Source: Rubrolithibacter danxiaensis (GTDB lineage: Bacteria > Bacteroidota > Bacteroidia > Sphingobacteriales > Sphingobacteriaceae). From it: DNA of 64,000 nt. The position numbers were made by a program, and so were the translations under genes. Positions 54,613 to 63,356 of this stretch are shown one piece after another. A model generated the notes under the pieces. It ran no database searches and was not told the DNA's origin. It saw only the letters and a program-made list of their open reading frames with translations. Every line of letters begins with the position of its first letter. Within the stretch, counting starts at the first letter, position 1. The stretch is taken from assembly GCF_047272945.1 (NCBI RefSeq), contig NZ_JBKOPS010000001.1, positions 1 through 64,000 of the forward strand, written 5' to 3'.

Positions 54613-56079
54613 TTAAGCAAACATACTTTCTGCATCTTTACTTGCCAGGGATGTTTTACCTGTAAGGAAAATATCTACTTTTCTTGCTGCTTCCCTTCCT
54701 TCAGAAATAGCCCAGACTACTAAAGATTGTCCACGGCGCATATCACCGGCAGCAAATACGTTTTGAACATTGGTTTGATAATTACCTTCAGCTGCTTTTA
54801 TATTCCCTCTTTCGTCAAGCTCTGCACCTATTTGTTTAGCAATTTCATGTTCGGGATGAACAAATCCCATTGCTAACAAAGCAAGTTCACATGGAAGTTC
54901 TCTTTCTGAGCCGGCAACCTCTGCGAATTTTATCGGCCTGCCAAATATATCTTTTTCCCAGCTTACATCCACAACTATAAGTCCTTTCAGGTTGCCATTA
55001 TCATCTCCTACAAAACGTTTGGTACTTATACCCCAGAAGCGCTCACAACCTTCCTCGTGTGAACTAGTTGTTTTAAGAACCATCGGATAAGTTGGCCACG
55101 GCATACTTTCGGTACGGTTTACAGGTGGTTGAGGCATCAGCTCAAACTGAAGAACAGACTTTGCTCCGTGACGATTTGATGTTCCAACACAATCTGAACC
55201 GGTATCGCCACCTCCAATTACCACTACGTTTTTGTCGGTAGCCATAATTGATTCCTGTGAAAACTCGGTATTACTTACCCGTTTATTTTGCTGTTTAAGA
55301 AATTCCATTGCAAAATAAACGCCTTTTAATTCCCTTCCTTCAATAGGAAGGTTACGAGGAACTGTTGATCCTCCGGCTAAAACAACTGCATCGAAAGTTC
55401 TGCTCAGTTCATCAGCTGTAATGTCCTTTCCTATTTCTGTATTACAGATAAACTTGACGCCCTCCTGTTCAAGAATTTCAACACGACGGTCAATTACCCA
55501 TTTCTCTAATTTAAAATCAGGAATACCATATCGTAGTAAGCCTCCGGGACGATCATCACGTTCAAACACAGTAACAGAATGGCCGGCTTTATTTAATTGT
55601 GCGGCGGCAGCCAAGCCTGCAGGGCCTGACCCAACTACCGCTACTGTTTTACCAGAACGAAGGATTGGAGCATGAGGCTTAACCAGCCCTTTAGAATAAG
55701 CAATTTCAATGATGTGCTTTTCAATTTCCTCAATTGTTACAGGAGGTTTATTTATTCCTAACACACAGGCTGATTCGCATGGTGCCGGACAAATCCTTCC
55801 GGTAAATTCAGGAAAATTATTTGTAGAGGAAAGAATAGCATAAGCTTCTTCCCAGTTTTGTTTATAAACGGCATCATTAAATTCAGGAATAACATTTCCA
55901 AGCGGGCATCCTGAATGGCAAAACGGAATACCGCAATTCATACACCGGGCAGCTTGTTGATTCAGCTTTTCTTCCGGAAACATTCCTACAAATTCATTAT
56001 AGTTCTGTATCCTTATTTCCGGAGATTCTTTTGCAGGAAGTTCTCTTCCGTATTCTTTAAAACCTGTCACTTTTCCCAT
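54613..56079 (-). CDS. gltD: Glutamate synthase small subunit
   Basis: The 488 residues start with an N-terminal 4Fe-4S segment: C46, C49, C54, C58 (CMNCGIPFCHSGCPLG) and a second cluster CPAPCESACVLG. Then come FAD (VAVVGSGPAGLAAAAQL) and NADPH (VVVIGGGDTGSDCVGT) Rossmann motifs, and the C-terminal VFAAGDMRRGQSLVVWAI. The subunit passes electrons from NADPH to the large subunit. It follows gltB by four bases, in one operon for ammonia assimilation with glutamine synthetase elsewhere. Confidence 0.97.
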   Translation of the reverse strand: MGKVTGFKEYGRELPAKESPEIRIQNYNEFVGMFPEEKLNQQAARCMNCGIPFCHSGCPLGNVIPEFNDAVYKQNWEEAYAILSSTNNFPEFTGRICPAPCESACVLGINKPPVTIEEIEKHIIEIAYSKGLVKPHAPILRSGKTVAVVGSGPAGLAAAAQLNKAGHSVTVFERDDRPGGLLRYGIPDFKLEKWVIDRRVEILEQEGVKFICNTEIGKDITADELSRTFDAVVLAGGSTVPRNLPIEGRELKGVYFAMEFLKQQNKRVSNTEFSQESIMATDKNVVVIGGGDTGSDCVGTSNRHGAKSVLQFELMPQPPVNRTESMPWPTYPMVLKTTSSHEEGCERFWGISTKRFVGDDNGNLKGLIVVDVSWEKDIFGRPIKFAEVAGSERELPCELALLAMGFVHPEHEIAKQIGAELDERGNIKAAEGNYQTNVQNVFAAGDMRRGQSLVVWAISEGREAARKVDIFLTGKTSLASKDAESMFA

Positions 56080-56083
56080 ATTC

Positions 56084-59000
56084 TCAATTTACTGATTGAT
56101 ATTGTGCATGATGTAAAACTTTCTTGTATTCTTTAGGGAAGACTTTAACAAATTTCCCTGCTTCGTCTGCCCAGTTACCTGTTAAGTACTGAGCTACTTT
56201 ACTTTGGGTAAGTTGTGTGTGCTTACGTAAAAGTGTTAAGATATGCTCTTCGTCTTCTGTTGTAAGCGGATCCAAGTCAACCATCTCTTTATTGCAGTTT
56301 TCTTTGAAAGTACCGTCAACATCATAAACCCAGGCAATACCGCCGCTCATTCCTGCCGCAAAATTTTTACCTGTTTTACCTAAAATAAGAGCACGGCCAC
56401 CGGTCATGTATTCGCATCCATGATCACCAACACCTTCTACTACGGCCGTAGCACCCGAATTACGAACTGCAAAACGCTCACCTGCCTGTCCTCTTACAAA
56501 AAGTTCTCCTGATGTAGCACCATACATAGCCACGTTTCCGATAATTATATTATCTTCAGGAACAAGCGGACTTTCTGCAGCAGGATAAATCGCCAACTGC
56601 GCTCCTGATAATCCTTTACCCACATAATCGTTTGCTTCACCTTCCAACTCAAAGGAAATACCTTTAGCACAAAACGCTCCAAAACTTTGCCCCGCAGAAC
56701 CCTTAAACTTAAAGTTGATGGTATTATCGGGTAAACCTGCTGATTGATAGCGTTTCGATATTTCATTGGAAAGCAATGTTCCTAAGGTACGATCAGTATT
56801 TTTAACTGAAAACGTTCCGAATACAGGAGTTTTACTTTCCAGCGCAGGTTGTGCATGTTCAACAAGTTTCCAGTCGAGGATGGTATCTAAACCATGATCC
56901 TGCTTTTCGCTGTTGTATAAGGTTGATCCGTTATTGGTAACCGGGTATAGGATACCTGAAAGATCAACTTTTTTAGCTTTCCAGTGGTCAATTCCTTCTT
57001 TTACTTTTAAAAATTGGGCACGTCCTACCATTTCATTGATAGTACGGAAACCAAGATCAGCCATTATTTCTCTTAACTCTTCTGCAAGAAAATGGAAAAG
57101 ATTAACAATGTGCTCAGGTTTTCCGCTAAACAATTTACGTAATTCAGGATCCTGAGTAGCAACACCTACAGGACATGTATTCAGATGGCATTTACGCATC
57201 ATGATACAACCGCCTGCAACAAGGGCTGCAGTAGCTACGCCCCATTCTTCAGCTCCCAGTAAGGTAGCAATCGCTATATCCCGGCCGGTTTTTAACTGGC
57301 CATCTGCTTGTAATACAACCCTGCTTCTCAGCTTGTTGCGAACAAGTGTCTGATGGGATTCTGCAAGTCCAAGCTCCCATGGTAAGCCGGCATGTTTTAT
57401 AGAACTTATTGGAGAAGCTCCCGTTCCGCCATCATACCCTGCAATTAAAATAACATCGGCATGCGCTTTGGCCACACCGGCAGAAATTGTTCCAACTCCT
57501 GCTTTTGATACCAGTTTCACGTTGATGCGGGCGTCCCTGTTAGCATTCTTTAAGTCGAATATTAACTGAGCCAGATCTTCTATCGAATAAATGTCGTGGT
57601 GCGGAGGAGGCGAAATCAAACCTACACCCGGAGTTGAGTGACGAACCTTTGCAATCCATGAATCAACTTTATCTCCCGGCAACTGGCCACCTTCTCCAGG
57701 TTTCGCTCCCTGAGCCATCTTTATCTGAAGCTCGTCTGCATTAGTTAAGTAATAAGAAGTTACCCCAAAACGTCCGGAAGCAACCTGTTTAATAGCCGAA
57801 CGCATGGAATCGCCGTTGGGAAGCCTCTCGTAACGAATTTCATCTTCACCACCTTCACCGGTATTACTTTTGGCACCAATGCGGTTCATCGCGATAGCTA
57901 GTGTACTGTGAGCTTCGTGCGAAATAGAGCCAAAAGACATAGCGCCGGTAGCAAAACGCTTCATTATATTTTCAGCCGGCTCTACCTCATCAAGCGAAAT
58001 TGGTTCACGATGATGGGCAAAATCCAACAAGCCACGTAATGTAAACTTTTTATCATCCTGATTATTAATCAGCTTTGCATAATTTTTATAAACAGAATAA
58101 TCGTTGGTACGTGTAGCATGCTGAAGCAAATGAACGGTTTGGGGATTAAACAAATGCGCCTCTCCTCTTCGTTTCCATTGATAAATTCCACCTTCTGGTA
58201 GCAATTCTACTTCTGCTTTTGAATCGCCAAAACCATTGTAGTGTTTGAAAAGGGTTTCTCTTGCGATTTCATCCAAGCCCAGGCCTCCGATACGTGAAAC
58301 TGCACCCGAAAAATATTTATCTACTACTTCCGAATTAATTCCTAAAATCTCAAATATCTGCGAACCGTGATAGGACTGCAATGTTGAAATTCCCATTTTA
58401 GAGAAAATCTTAAGCAAACCGTCATTTACCGCCTTCACATAATTTTTAGACAAATATTTATATTCAAGAGAAGTTTCTAATTTACCCTCCTCTTTCATTG
58501 TCTGAATAGTTGCCAGCGCCAGATACGGATTGATTGCAGTTGCCCCAAAGGCAAGTAAACAGGCAAAGTGATGTACTTCCCACGCATCTCCCGCTTCTAC
58601 TACAATTCCTACAGCACCCCGGTATCCTTTTCTAACCAGGTGATGATGTACTGCAGAAACAGCTAAAAGTGAAGGAATTGCAGCATGTTCTGAATCTATT
58701 GCACGATCTGATAAAATCAACACTTCAAATCCGTCGTTAACAGCATCCTCGGCATAACGGCAAAGTCTGTCGAGTCCATTTTTTAAGGATCCGGCCTGAC
58801 CATCAGCTTTAAAATATGTTTGAAGCGTTTTGGCATGGAACATCCCTGTATCAATACTGCGCAGCTTTTCTAACTCAATATTGGTAAGAATAGGCTGATC
58901 CAGTGCAACACAATGTGCATGCATTTTGTCTTCATCCAGAACATTACCATTGCTTCCTATAAAAGTTGCAAGGCTCATTACCAGACGCTCACGGATGGGG

Positions 59001-60622
59001 TCGATAGGCGGATTGGTAACCTGTGCAAAATATTGTTTAAAATAACTGGATAAATGCTGAGGGCGATCTGACAGGACTGCCAGAGGCACATCTGTACCCA
59101 TTGATCCTATCGGTTCCTTTCCATCAAGCGCCATTGATTTAATAATCACATCCACATCTTCGCGGCTGTAACCAAAAACCTGCTGATACCGGAAAACTGA
59201 ATCTGCAGAAAGATTAGTAAAGGCAAGCCGTGGTTCAGGAAGTTCATTCATCCTGATCTTATAGTTTTCCAGCCACTGGCCGTATGGCGATTGTGAAGCA
59301 ACTTTTGTCTTTATCTCTTCGTCGGTAATTATTTTTCCTTCTTCAATATCAACAAGGAACATTTTACCCGGTTGTAACCTTCCCTTTTTAATAATCTTAT
59401 CTTCAGGAATTGGCAAGGCGCCAGCTTCGGAAGCAACAATCACCCGGTCGTCGCTTGTAACAGCATATCTTAAAGGACGTAAGCCGTTCCGATCTAATAT
59501 CGCACCGATTATTTTTCCGTCTGTAAAGTTTAACGCTGCCGGTCCGTCCCAAGGTTCCATCATGGTAGCATGAAACTCATAAAATGCTTTCTTTAACGGA
59601 TCCATCTGCTCGTTACCATCCCAGGCTTCCGGAACAAGCATCATCATAACATGAGGCAATGAACGTCCGGAGTGCATCAGCACTTCAACCACGTTATCAA
59701 GACATGCAGAATCTGATTGATTGTTATCGATAACCGGCAAAATTATCTCCATTTCCTCTTTTGAGAAATAAGGAGATGCGTACGAACGTAAACCGGAGTA
59801 AAACCAGTTGAGATTTCCTGTTAATGTATTAATCTCTCCGTTATGCGCTATCACCCGAAACGGCTGAGCCAGTTTCCATGAAGGGAATGTATTGGTAGAG
59901 AAACGTGAATGTACCATTCCAAAAGCAGAGGTAACACGTTCGTCTGAAAGATCGGTGTAATAATTTCGTACCTGATAAGTAGTAAGCTGACCTTTATAAA
60001 CAATTACTTTGCAGGAAAAAGAAGCAATATAAAATAAATCAGTGGCATCAGATGCCATTTCATTGATATTTTTTGTAATTAAGCGCCTTAAGACGAATAA
60101 TTTACGCTCAAAATCCTCTTCGCTTGCTATATGTAAGGGCCTGTTAACAAAAACCTGTTCAACGTGAGGCTCCATTGACAGAGCGGTTTCACCTATTCCA
60201 ACAGGCCTTACCGGAACCTTTCTGAATCCCATGATTTCTAAGCCCAACTTCTCGGCAGCTGCTGTAATTGCCGAACGGCAAGCTTCCCGTGCTCCGATTT
60301 CTTTAGGAAAGAAAACCATACCAACACCATAATGGCCAGGCTCTGTAAGGCGAATATTTAAAGAAATACATTCCTCCATGAAAAACTCATGCGGAATCTG
60401 CATTAATATGCCGGCCCCGTCGCCACTTTCAGGATCGCAACCACAGGCGCCTCTGTGTTCCATATTTTCCAGCGTCATCAACGCATCAGTAATAATCTGA
60501 TGAGATTTATGCCCGTATATATTTGTAATGAACCCTACACCGCAGGAATCATGTTCAAATTCGGGACGATACAACCCTTGCTGGTCACAATCAGTTTGCT
60601 TCACGTTATCAGTTTGCTTCAT
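56084..60622 (-). CDS. gltB: Glutamate synthase large subunit
   Basis: The 1512 residues match the family length. The class II glutaminase starts at Cys27 (HDSCGVGF) after a 26-residue propeptide. The central domain, the FMN-binding synthase domain (GEGGEDEIRYE, PGEGGQLPG, GYDGGTGASP) and the 3Fe-4S motif CHLNTCPVGVATQ follow, then a C-terminal beta-helix with GEANDYVGKGLSGAQLAIYP. It makes glutamate from glutamine and 2-oxoglutarate. The propeptide contains the motif KQTD twice, matching a short direct repeat at 60590-60620. Confidence 0.97.
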   Translation of the reverse strand: MKQTDNVKQTDCDQQGLYRPEFEHDSCGVGFITNIYGHKSHQIITDALMTLENMEHRGACGCDPESGDGAGILMQIPHEFFMEECISLNIRLTEPGHYGVGMVFFPKEIGAREACRSAITAAAEKLGLEIMGFRKVPVRPVGIGETALSMEPHVEQVFVNRPLHIASEEDFERKLFVLRRLITKNINEMASDATDLFYIASFSCKVIVYKGQLTTYQVRNYYTDLSDERVTSAFGMVHSRFSTNTFPSWKLAQPFRVIAHNGEINTLTGNLNWFYSGLRSYASPYFSKEEMEIILPVIDNNQSDSACLDNVVEVLMHSGRSLPHVMMMLVPEAWDGNEQMDPLKKAFYEFHATMMEPWDGPAALNFTDGKIIGAILDRNGLRPLRYAVTSDDRVIVASEAGALPIPEDKIIKKGRLQPGKMFLVDIEEGKIITDEEIKTKVASQSPYGQWLENYKIRMNELPEPRLAFTNLSADSVFRYQQVFGYSREDVDVIIKSMALDGKEPIGSMGTDVPLAVLSDRPQHLSSYFKQYFAQVTNPPIDPIRERLVMSLATFIGSNGNVLDEDKMHAHCVALDQPILTNIELEKLRSIDTGMFHAKTLQTYFKADGQAGSLKNGLDRLCRYAEDAVNDGFEVLILSDRAIDSEHAAIPSLLAVSAVHHHLVRKGYRGAVGIVVEAGDAWEVHHFACLLAFGATAINPYLALATIQTMKEEGKLETSLEYKYLSKNYVKAVNDGLLKIFSKMGISTLQSYHGSQIFEILGINSEVVDKYFSGAVSRIGGLGLDEIARETLFKHYNGFGDSKAEVELLPEGGIYQWKRRGEAHLFNPQTVHLLQHATRTNDYSVYKNYAKLINNQDDKKFTLRGLLDFAHHREPISLDEVEPAENIMKRFATGAMSFGSISHEAHSTLAIAMNRIGAKSNTGEGGEDEIRYERLPNGDSMRSAIKQVASGRFGVTSYYLTNADELQIKMAQGAKPGEGGQLPGDKVDSWIAKVRHSTPGVGLISPPPHHDIYSIEDLAQLIFDLKNANRDARINVKLVSKAGVGTISAGVAKAHADVILIAGYDGGTGASPISSIKHAGLPWELGLAESHQTLVRNKLRSRVVLQADGQLKTGRDIAIATLLGAEEWGVATAALVAGGCIMMRKCHLNTCPVGVATQDPELRKLFSGKPEHIVNLFHFLAEELREIMADLGFRTINEMVGRAQFLKVKEGIDHWKAKKVDLSGILYPVTNNGSTLYNSEKQDHGLDTILDWKLVEHAQPALESKTPVFGTFSVKNTDRTLGTLLSNEISKRYQSAGLPDNTINFKFKGSAGQSFGAFCAKGISFELEGEANDYVGKGLSGAQLAIYPAAESPLVPEDNIIIGNVAMYGATSGELFVRGQAGERFAVRNSGATAVVEGVGDHGCEYMTGGRALILGKTGKNFAAGMSGGIAWVYDVDGTFKENCNKEMVDLDPLTTEDEEHILTLLRKHTQLTQSKVAQYLTGNWADEAGKFVKVFPKEYKKVLHHAQYQSVN

Positions 60623-60931
60623 CGAATGATATTATGTAATTAATATAAAGTAGCCAACCACGAAAATACGAATTTCATGCAAGAGTTTAAATAAATCTAA
60701 TAATTTTTAAATTTTCTTCAATAGAAGATAAACAAGAAGAGCAAAAATTAAACTTTTTACAAAAAAGTGCGACAGTTATTGAAAATATTAAAATATCATC
60801 TTTCTCAATAAAGCGTCCTTAATATTTCTCTTTAGAAAAGAATATATCCACTAAGAGGCCTGAGAAAGTGATAAATTTTAAAAAGGATTTTTTGAATGAC
60901 ATTAATTCAGAAAAATTTCTATTTTTGCGGC
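60623..60931. other. Intergenic region between gltB and the SRP RNA gene
   Basis: About 300 AT-rich bases between the divergent gltB and SRP RNA genes. They must carry the gltB promoter (minus) and the SRP RNA promoter (plus). Apart from the latter's TATTTTTG I see no clear motif, and no ORF here looks real. Confidence 0.6.
60891..60927 (+). promoter_or_regulatory. Promoter of the SRP RNA gene
   Basis: TATTTTTG at 60920-60927 fits TAnnTTTG and lies five bases before the RNA's likely 5' end. TTTG at 60891-60894 is a candidate -33 element, though the spacing of 25 is longer than usual. Confidence 0.65.
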
Positions 60932-61028
60932 GGGTTAGTCTTCTACGACCAGCTCCTCTTGAACTCCCCCAGGGTGGGAACGCAGCAAGGGTAGAGGGTT
61001 GTAGCGGTGCGATAGAAGGTGCTAGCCC
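60932..61028 (+). ncRNA. ffs: Signal recognition particle RNA, small bacterial type (4.5S)
   Basis: The RNA of about 97 bases folds end to end: GGGTTAG at 60932 pairs with GCTAGCCC at 61021-61028. The apical part has the conserved domain IV pattern of Bacteroidota: CCCCAGGGTGGGAACGC followed by AGCAAGGG, the Ffh-binding internal loops. A run of seven T follows from 61030, serving as terminator. The RNA works with Ffh and FtsY in co-translational membrane targeting. Confidence 0.92.
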
Positions 61029-61141
61029 ATTTTTTTCTTTTCTATATCCTATACCGGATTTTATTTTTCAAATCACTCGACTATCTGTAATAATAGCTAA
61101 TTTTGAACTTTTAACATTAAAATCAATACTCATAATACTCA

Positions 61142-61801
61142 ATGAAATTTTTTATCGATACGGCTAACCTGTCACAAATTAAGGAAGCACATGATCTCGG
61201 CGTTCTGGATGGAGTAACTACCAACCCAAGTTTAATGGCCAAAGAAGGAATTACAGGATATGATAATGTAATTAATCATTATAAATCAATTTGTGAAATA
61301 ACAGACGGCGATGTAAGTGCCGAAGTTATTGCTACAGAATACAATGAAATCATCCGCGAAGGCGAAGAACTGGCAAAGCTTCATGAAAAGATCGTGGTAA
61401 AAGTGCCTATGATAAAAGACGGAGTAAAAGCAATCAAGTATTTTTCTTCAAAAGGTATTCGTACTAATTGCACGCTTGTATTTTCTGCCGGACAGGCCTT
61501 ACTTGCCGCAAAGGCCGGAGCTACCTACGTTTCTCCTTTCATTGGCCGTTTGGATGATATTTCAACAGACGGACTGACATTAATAGAAGATATCCGGTTA
61601 ATATTTGACAACTACGGATACACTACTCAGATTCTGGCAGCATCCGTTCGTCATCCTATGCACATTATTGACTGCGCAAAAATCGGTGCTGATGTAATTA
61701 CCGCTCCGCTGTCTGCAATTACTGCTTTATTAAAGCATCCGCTTACAGACAACGGCCTTGCCCAGTTTTTAGCTGATCATGCTAAAGCAGCAGGTAAATA
61801 A
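61142..61801 (+). CDS. fsa: Transaldolase / fructose-6-phosphate aldolase-type (TalC/FSA)
   Basis: The 219 residues match the small transaldolase subfamily: MKFFIDTANLSQIKEA, VTTNPSLMAKEG, Schiff-base lysine K87 (VVKVPM), CTLVFSAGQALLAAKAGATYVSPFIGRLDD and AASVRHPMHIIDCAKIGADVITAPL. It belongs to the pentose phosphate path. Whether the enzyme acts as transaldolase or as fructose-6-phosphate aldolase cannot be told; Bacteroidota members usually are transaldolases. It follows the SRP RNA by about 110 bases. Confidence 0.93.
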   Translation: MKFFIDTANLSQIKEAHDLGVLDGVTTNPSLMAKEGITGYDNVINHYKSICEITDGDVSAEVIATEYNEIIREGEELAKLHEKIVVKVPMIKDGVKAIKYFSSKGIRTNCTLVFSAGQALLAAKAGATYVSPFIGRLDDISTDGLTLIEDIRLIFDNYGYTTQILAASVRHPMHIIDCAKIGADVITAPLSAITALLKHPLTDNGLAQFLADHAKAAGK

Positions 61802-61818
61802 GTTTTTCAATAAAATTG

Positions 61819-61854
61819 AAAGAAAGCTATCCCGAAAGATAGCTTTCTTTGTTT
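61819..61854 (+). terminator. Terminator after the transaldolase gene
   Basis: A perfect 13-base stem (61819-61831 with 61838-61850), six-base loop, followed by GTTTT. It lies 18 bases past the stop. Its right arm also contains an alternative ATG-less reading of the next gene, which argues for the later start used below. Confidence 0.9.
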
Positions 61855-61908
61855 TGGGAAATATTCAAAGAAAAAGAACAAATAACCTTTAGAAAAGTCT
61901 ATTCTGAA

Positions 61909-62892
61909 ATGGATTCAAAAATATTCGACCTGATAATTATTGGTGGCGGACCAATTGGCCTTGCCTGCGGAATTGAAGCGCAAAAAGCGGGACTCTCCTA
62001 TCTCATACTTGAAAAAGGCTGCCTGGTTAATTCTTTATATAATTATCCTTTAAACATGACCTTTTTCTCCACATCAGAAAAGCTGGAAATTGGAAACGTT
62101 CCTTTTGTTTCAAACAATCCCAAACCGGTACGTTCTGAAGCACTTGAATATTACCGCCGGGTAGCTTTTACCTATAATTTGAACCTTCAGCTATTTGAAG
62201 AAGTTAAAAACGTACTAAAACAGGATGCGGTTTTCCAGATTAAAACTTCTAAGAGTGTTTATCATTCTAAAAATATAATTATCGCCACCGGCTTTTATGA
62301 TATTGCGAATAAAATGAACGTACCCGGAGAAGACCTGCCTAAAGTGAAACATTATTATAAAGACCCTCATTTTTATTCATATCAGAATGTGATTGTTGTA
62401 GGCGCAAATAACTCTGCCGTTGACGCCGCCTTGGAGACTTACCGAAAGGGAGCAAAAGTCAGCATGGTGATCCGCGAAAGCGAAATAGGTGAACGAGTAA
62501 AATACTGGGTTCGTCCGGATATTGTTAACAGGATAAAAGAAGGCAGCATTAAAGGATATTTCAATTCCCGGATAGTTGAAATACGTGAGACGGAAGTTGA
62601 TATTGAAACGCCTGAAGGATTACTAACTCTTCCGAACGATTATGTGTTGGCTATGACCGGATATAAGCCCAACTTTGATTTCTTAGCAAACGCCGGGATT
62701 AATCTTTCATTAGATGAAAAGCTGCATCCGGAATACAATGAAGAAACTATGGAAACCAATCAGCAGGGAATATATCTGGCAGGGGTAGTTTGCGGAGGAA
62801 TGGATACCCATGTTTGGTTTATTGAAAACTCTCGGGTACATGCAAATAAAATAATAAGCCATATTTTATCGCGAATGCCGGTTGCATTTTAA
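61909..62892 (+). CDS. YpdA-family putative bacillithiol disulfide reductase
   Basis: From ATG at 61909 the protein has 327 residues and starts MDSKIFDLIIIGGGPIGLACG. A longer reading starts inside the terminator and is rejected. Features are GGGPIG for FAD, LVNSLYNYPLNMTFFSTSE (the YpdA signature region), a second Rossmann motif VVGANNSAVDAAL, and YLAGVVCGGMDTHVWFIENSR at the end. YpdA proteins reduce bacillithiol disulfide with NADPH. Whether this organism makes bacillithiol cannot be seen here. Confidence 0.9.
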   Translation: MDSKIFDLIIIGGGPIGLACGIEAQKAGLSYLILEKGCLVNSLYNYPLNMTFFSTSEKLEIGNVPFVSNNPKPVRSEALEYYRRVAFTYNLNLQLFEEVKNVLKQDAVFQIKTSKSVYHSKNIIIATGFYDIANKMNVPGEDLPKVKHYYKDPHFYSYQNVIVVGANNSAVDAALETYRKGAKVSMVIRESEIGERVKYWVRPDIVNRIKEGSIKGYFNSRIVEIRETEVDIETPEGLLTLPNDYVLAMTGYKPNFDFLANAGINLSLDEKLHPEYNEETMETNQQGIYLAGVVCGGMDTHVWFIENSRVHANKIISHILSRMPVAF

Positions 62893-62959
62893 AACATCCT
62901 TTCATTCAAAATAAAACTTTATTAACGGTTTTCTTGTCTTAAATCAAAACAGGTTTATT

Positions 62960-63247
62960 ATGAGATCCTTTAAAACAAACTTTCCAATAGATGGAGTTCC
63001 TACTTTTGTAACGGTTATTCAGATGGAAGACGGAAGTTTTTCTGTTGAACTGGAAAGTACCGGAATGGACGAAGACAAAGATCCGAAAAAAGAAACTGTT
63101 GCAGCTATGCGTACCCCAGACCTCCTGGTTCAGCATACCAAAAACGGAACCTGGATAATTCTAGATCAGGGAACATTCGACCTGAATAATGAAGATTTGC
63201 AGGCTTTGGGAAGAGCTATAGAAAACAACTCACCAAACCTGATTTAG
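62960..63247 (+). CDS. Small conserved hypothetical protein (95 residues)
   Basis: The 95 residues are acidic and soluble, with no signal peptide: MRSFKTNFPIDGVPTFVTV, a central FSVELEST, TWIILDQGTFDLNNEDLQALGRAIENN at the end. Its layout resembles the 83-residue protein at 32052-32303 (MxxF, PIDG/PING, a Trp before a hydrophobic pair, then LG and an E-rich helix). The match is by eye. The function is unknown; the gene lies between YpdA and SDR genes, each in the same direction. Confidence 0.65.
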   Translation: MRSFKTNFPIDGVPTFVTVIQMEDGSFSVELESTGMDEDKDPKKETVAAMRTPDLLVQHTKNGTWIILDQGTFDLNNEDLQALGRAIENNSPNLI

Positions 63248-63356
63248 GCTTCTTTTTCGTGGGCACATTAATCTGTTTTTTACAAAACCCTTTGCAATAT
63301 GTGTAGTTAGTATTAGAGGAGATGTCTATAAAAACTCTAACAAAAAACTACTATCT

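Noticed and set aside
60868..61167. 99-residue ORF covering the SRP RNA gene
   Set aside because: The RNA fold, its promoter and its T-run explain this stretch; the ORF has no support.
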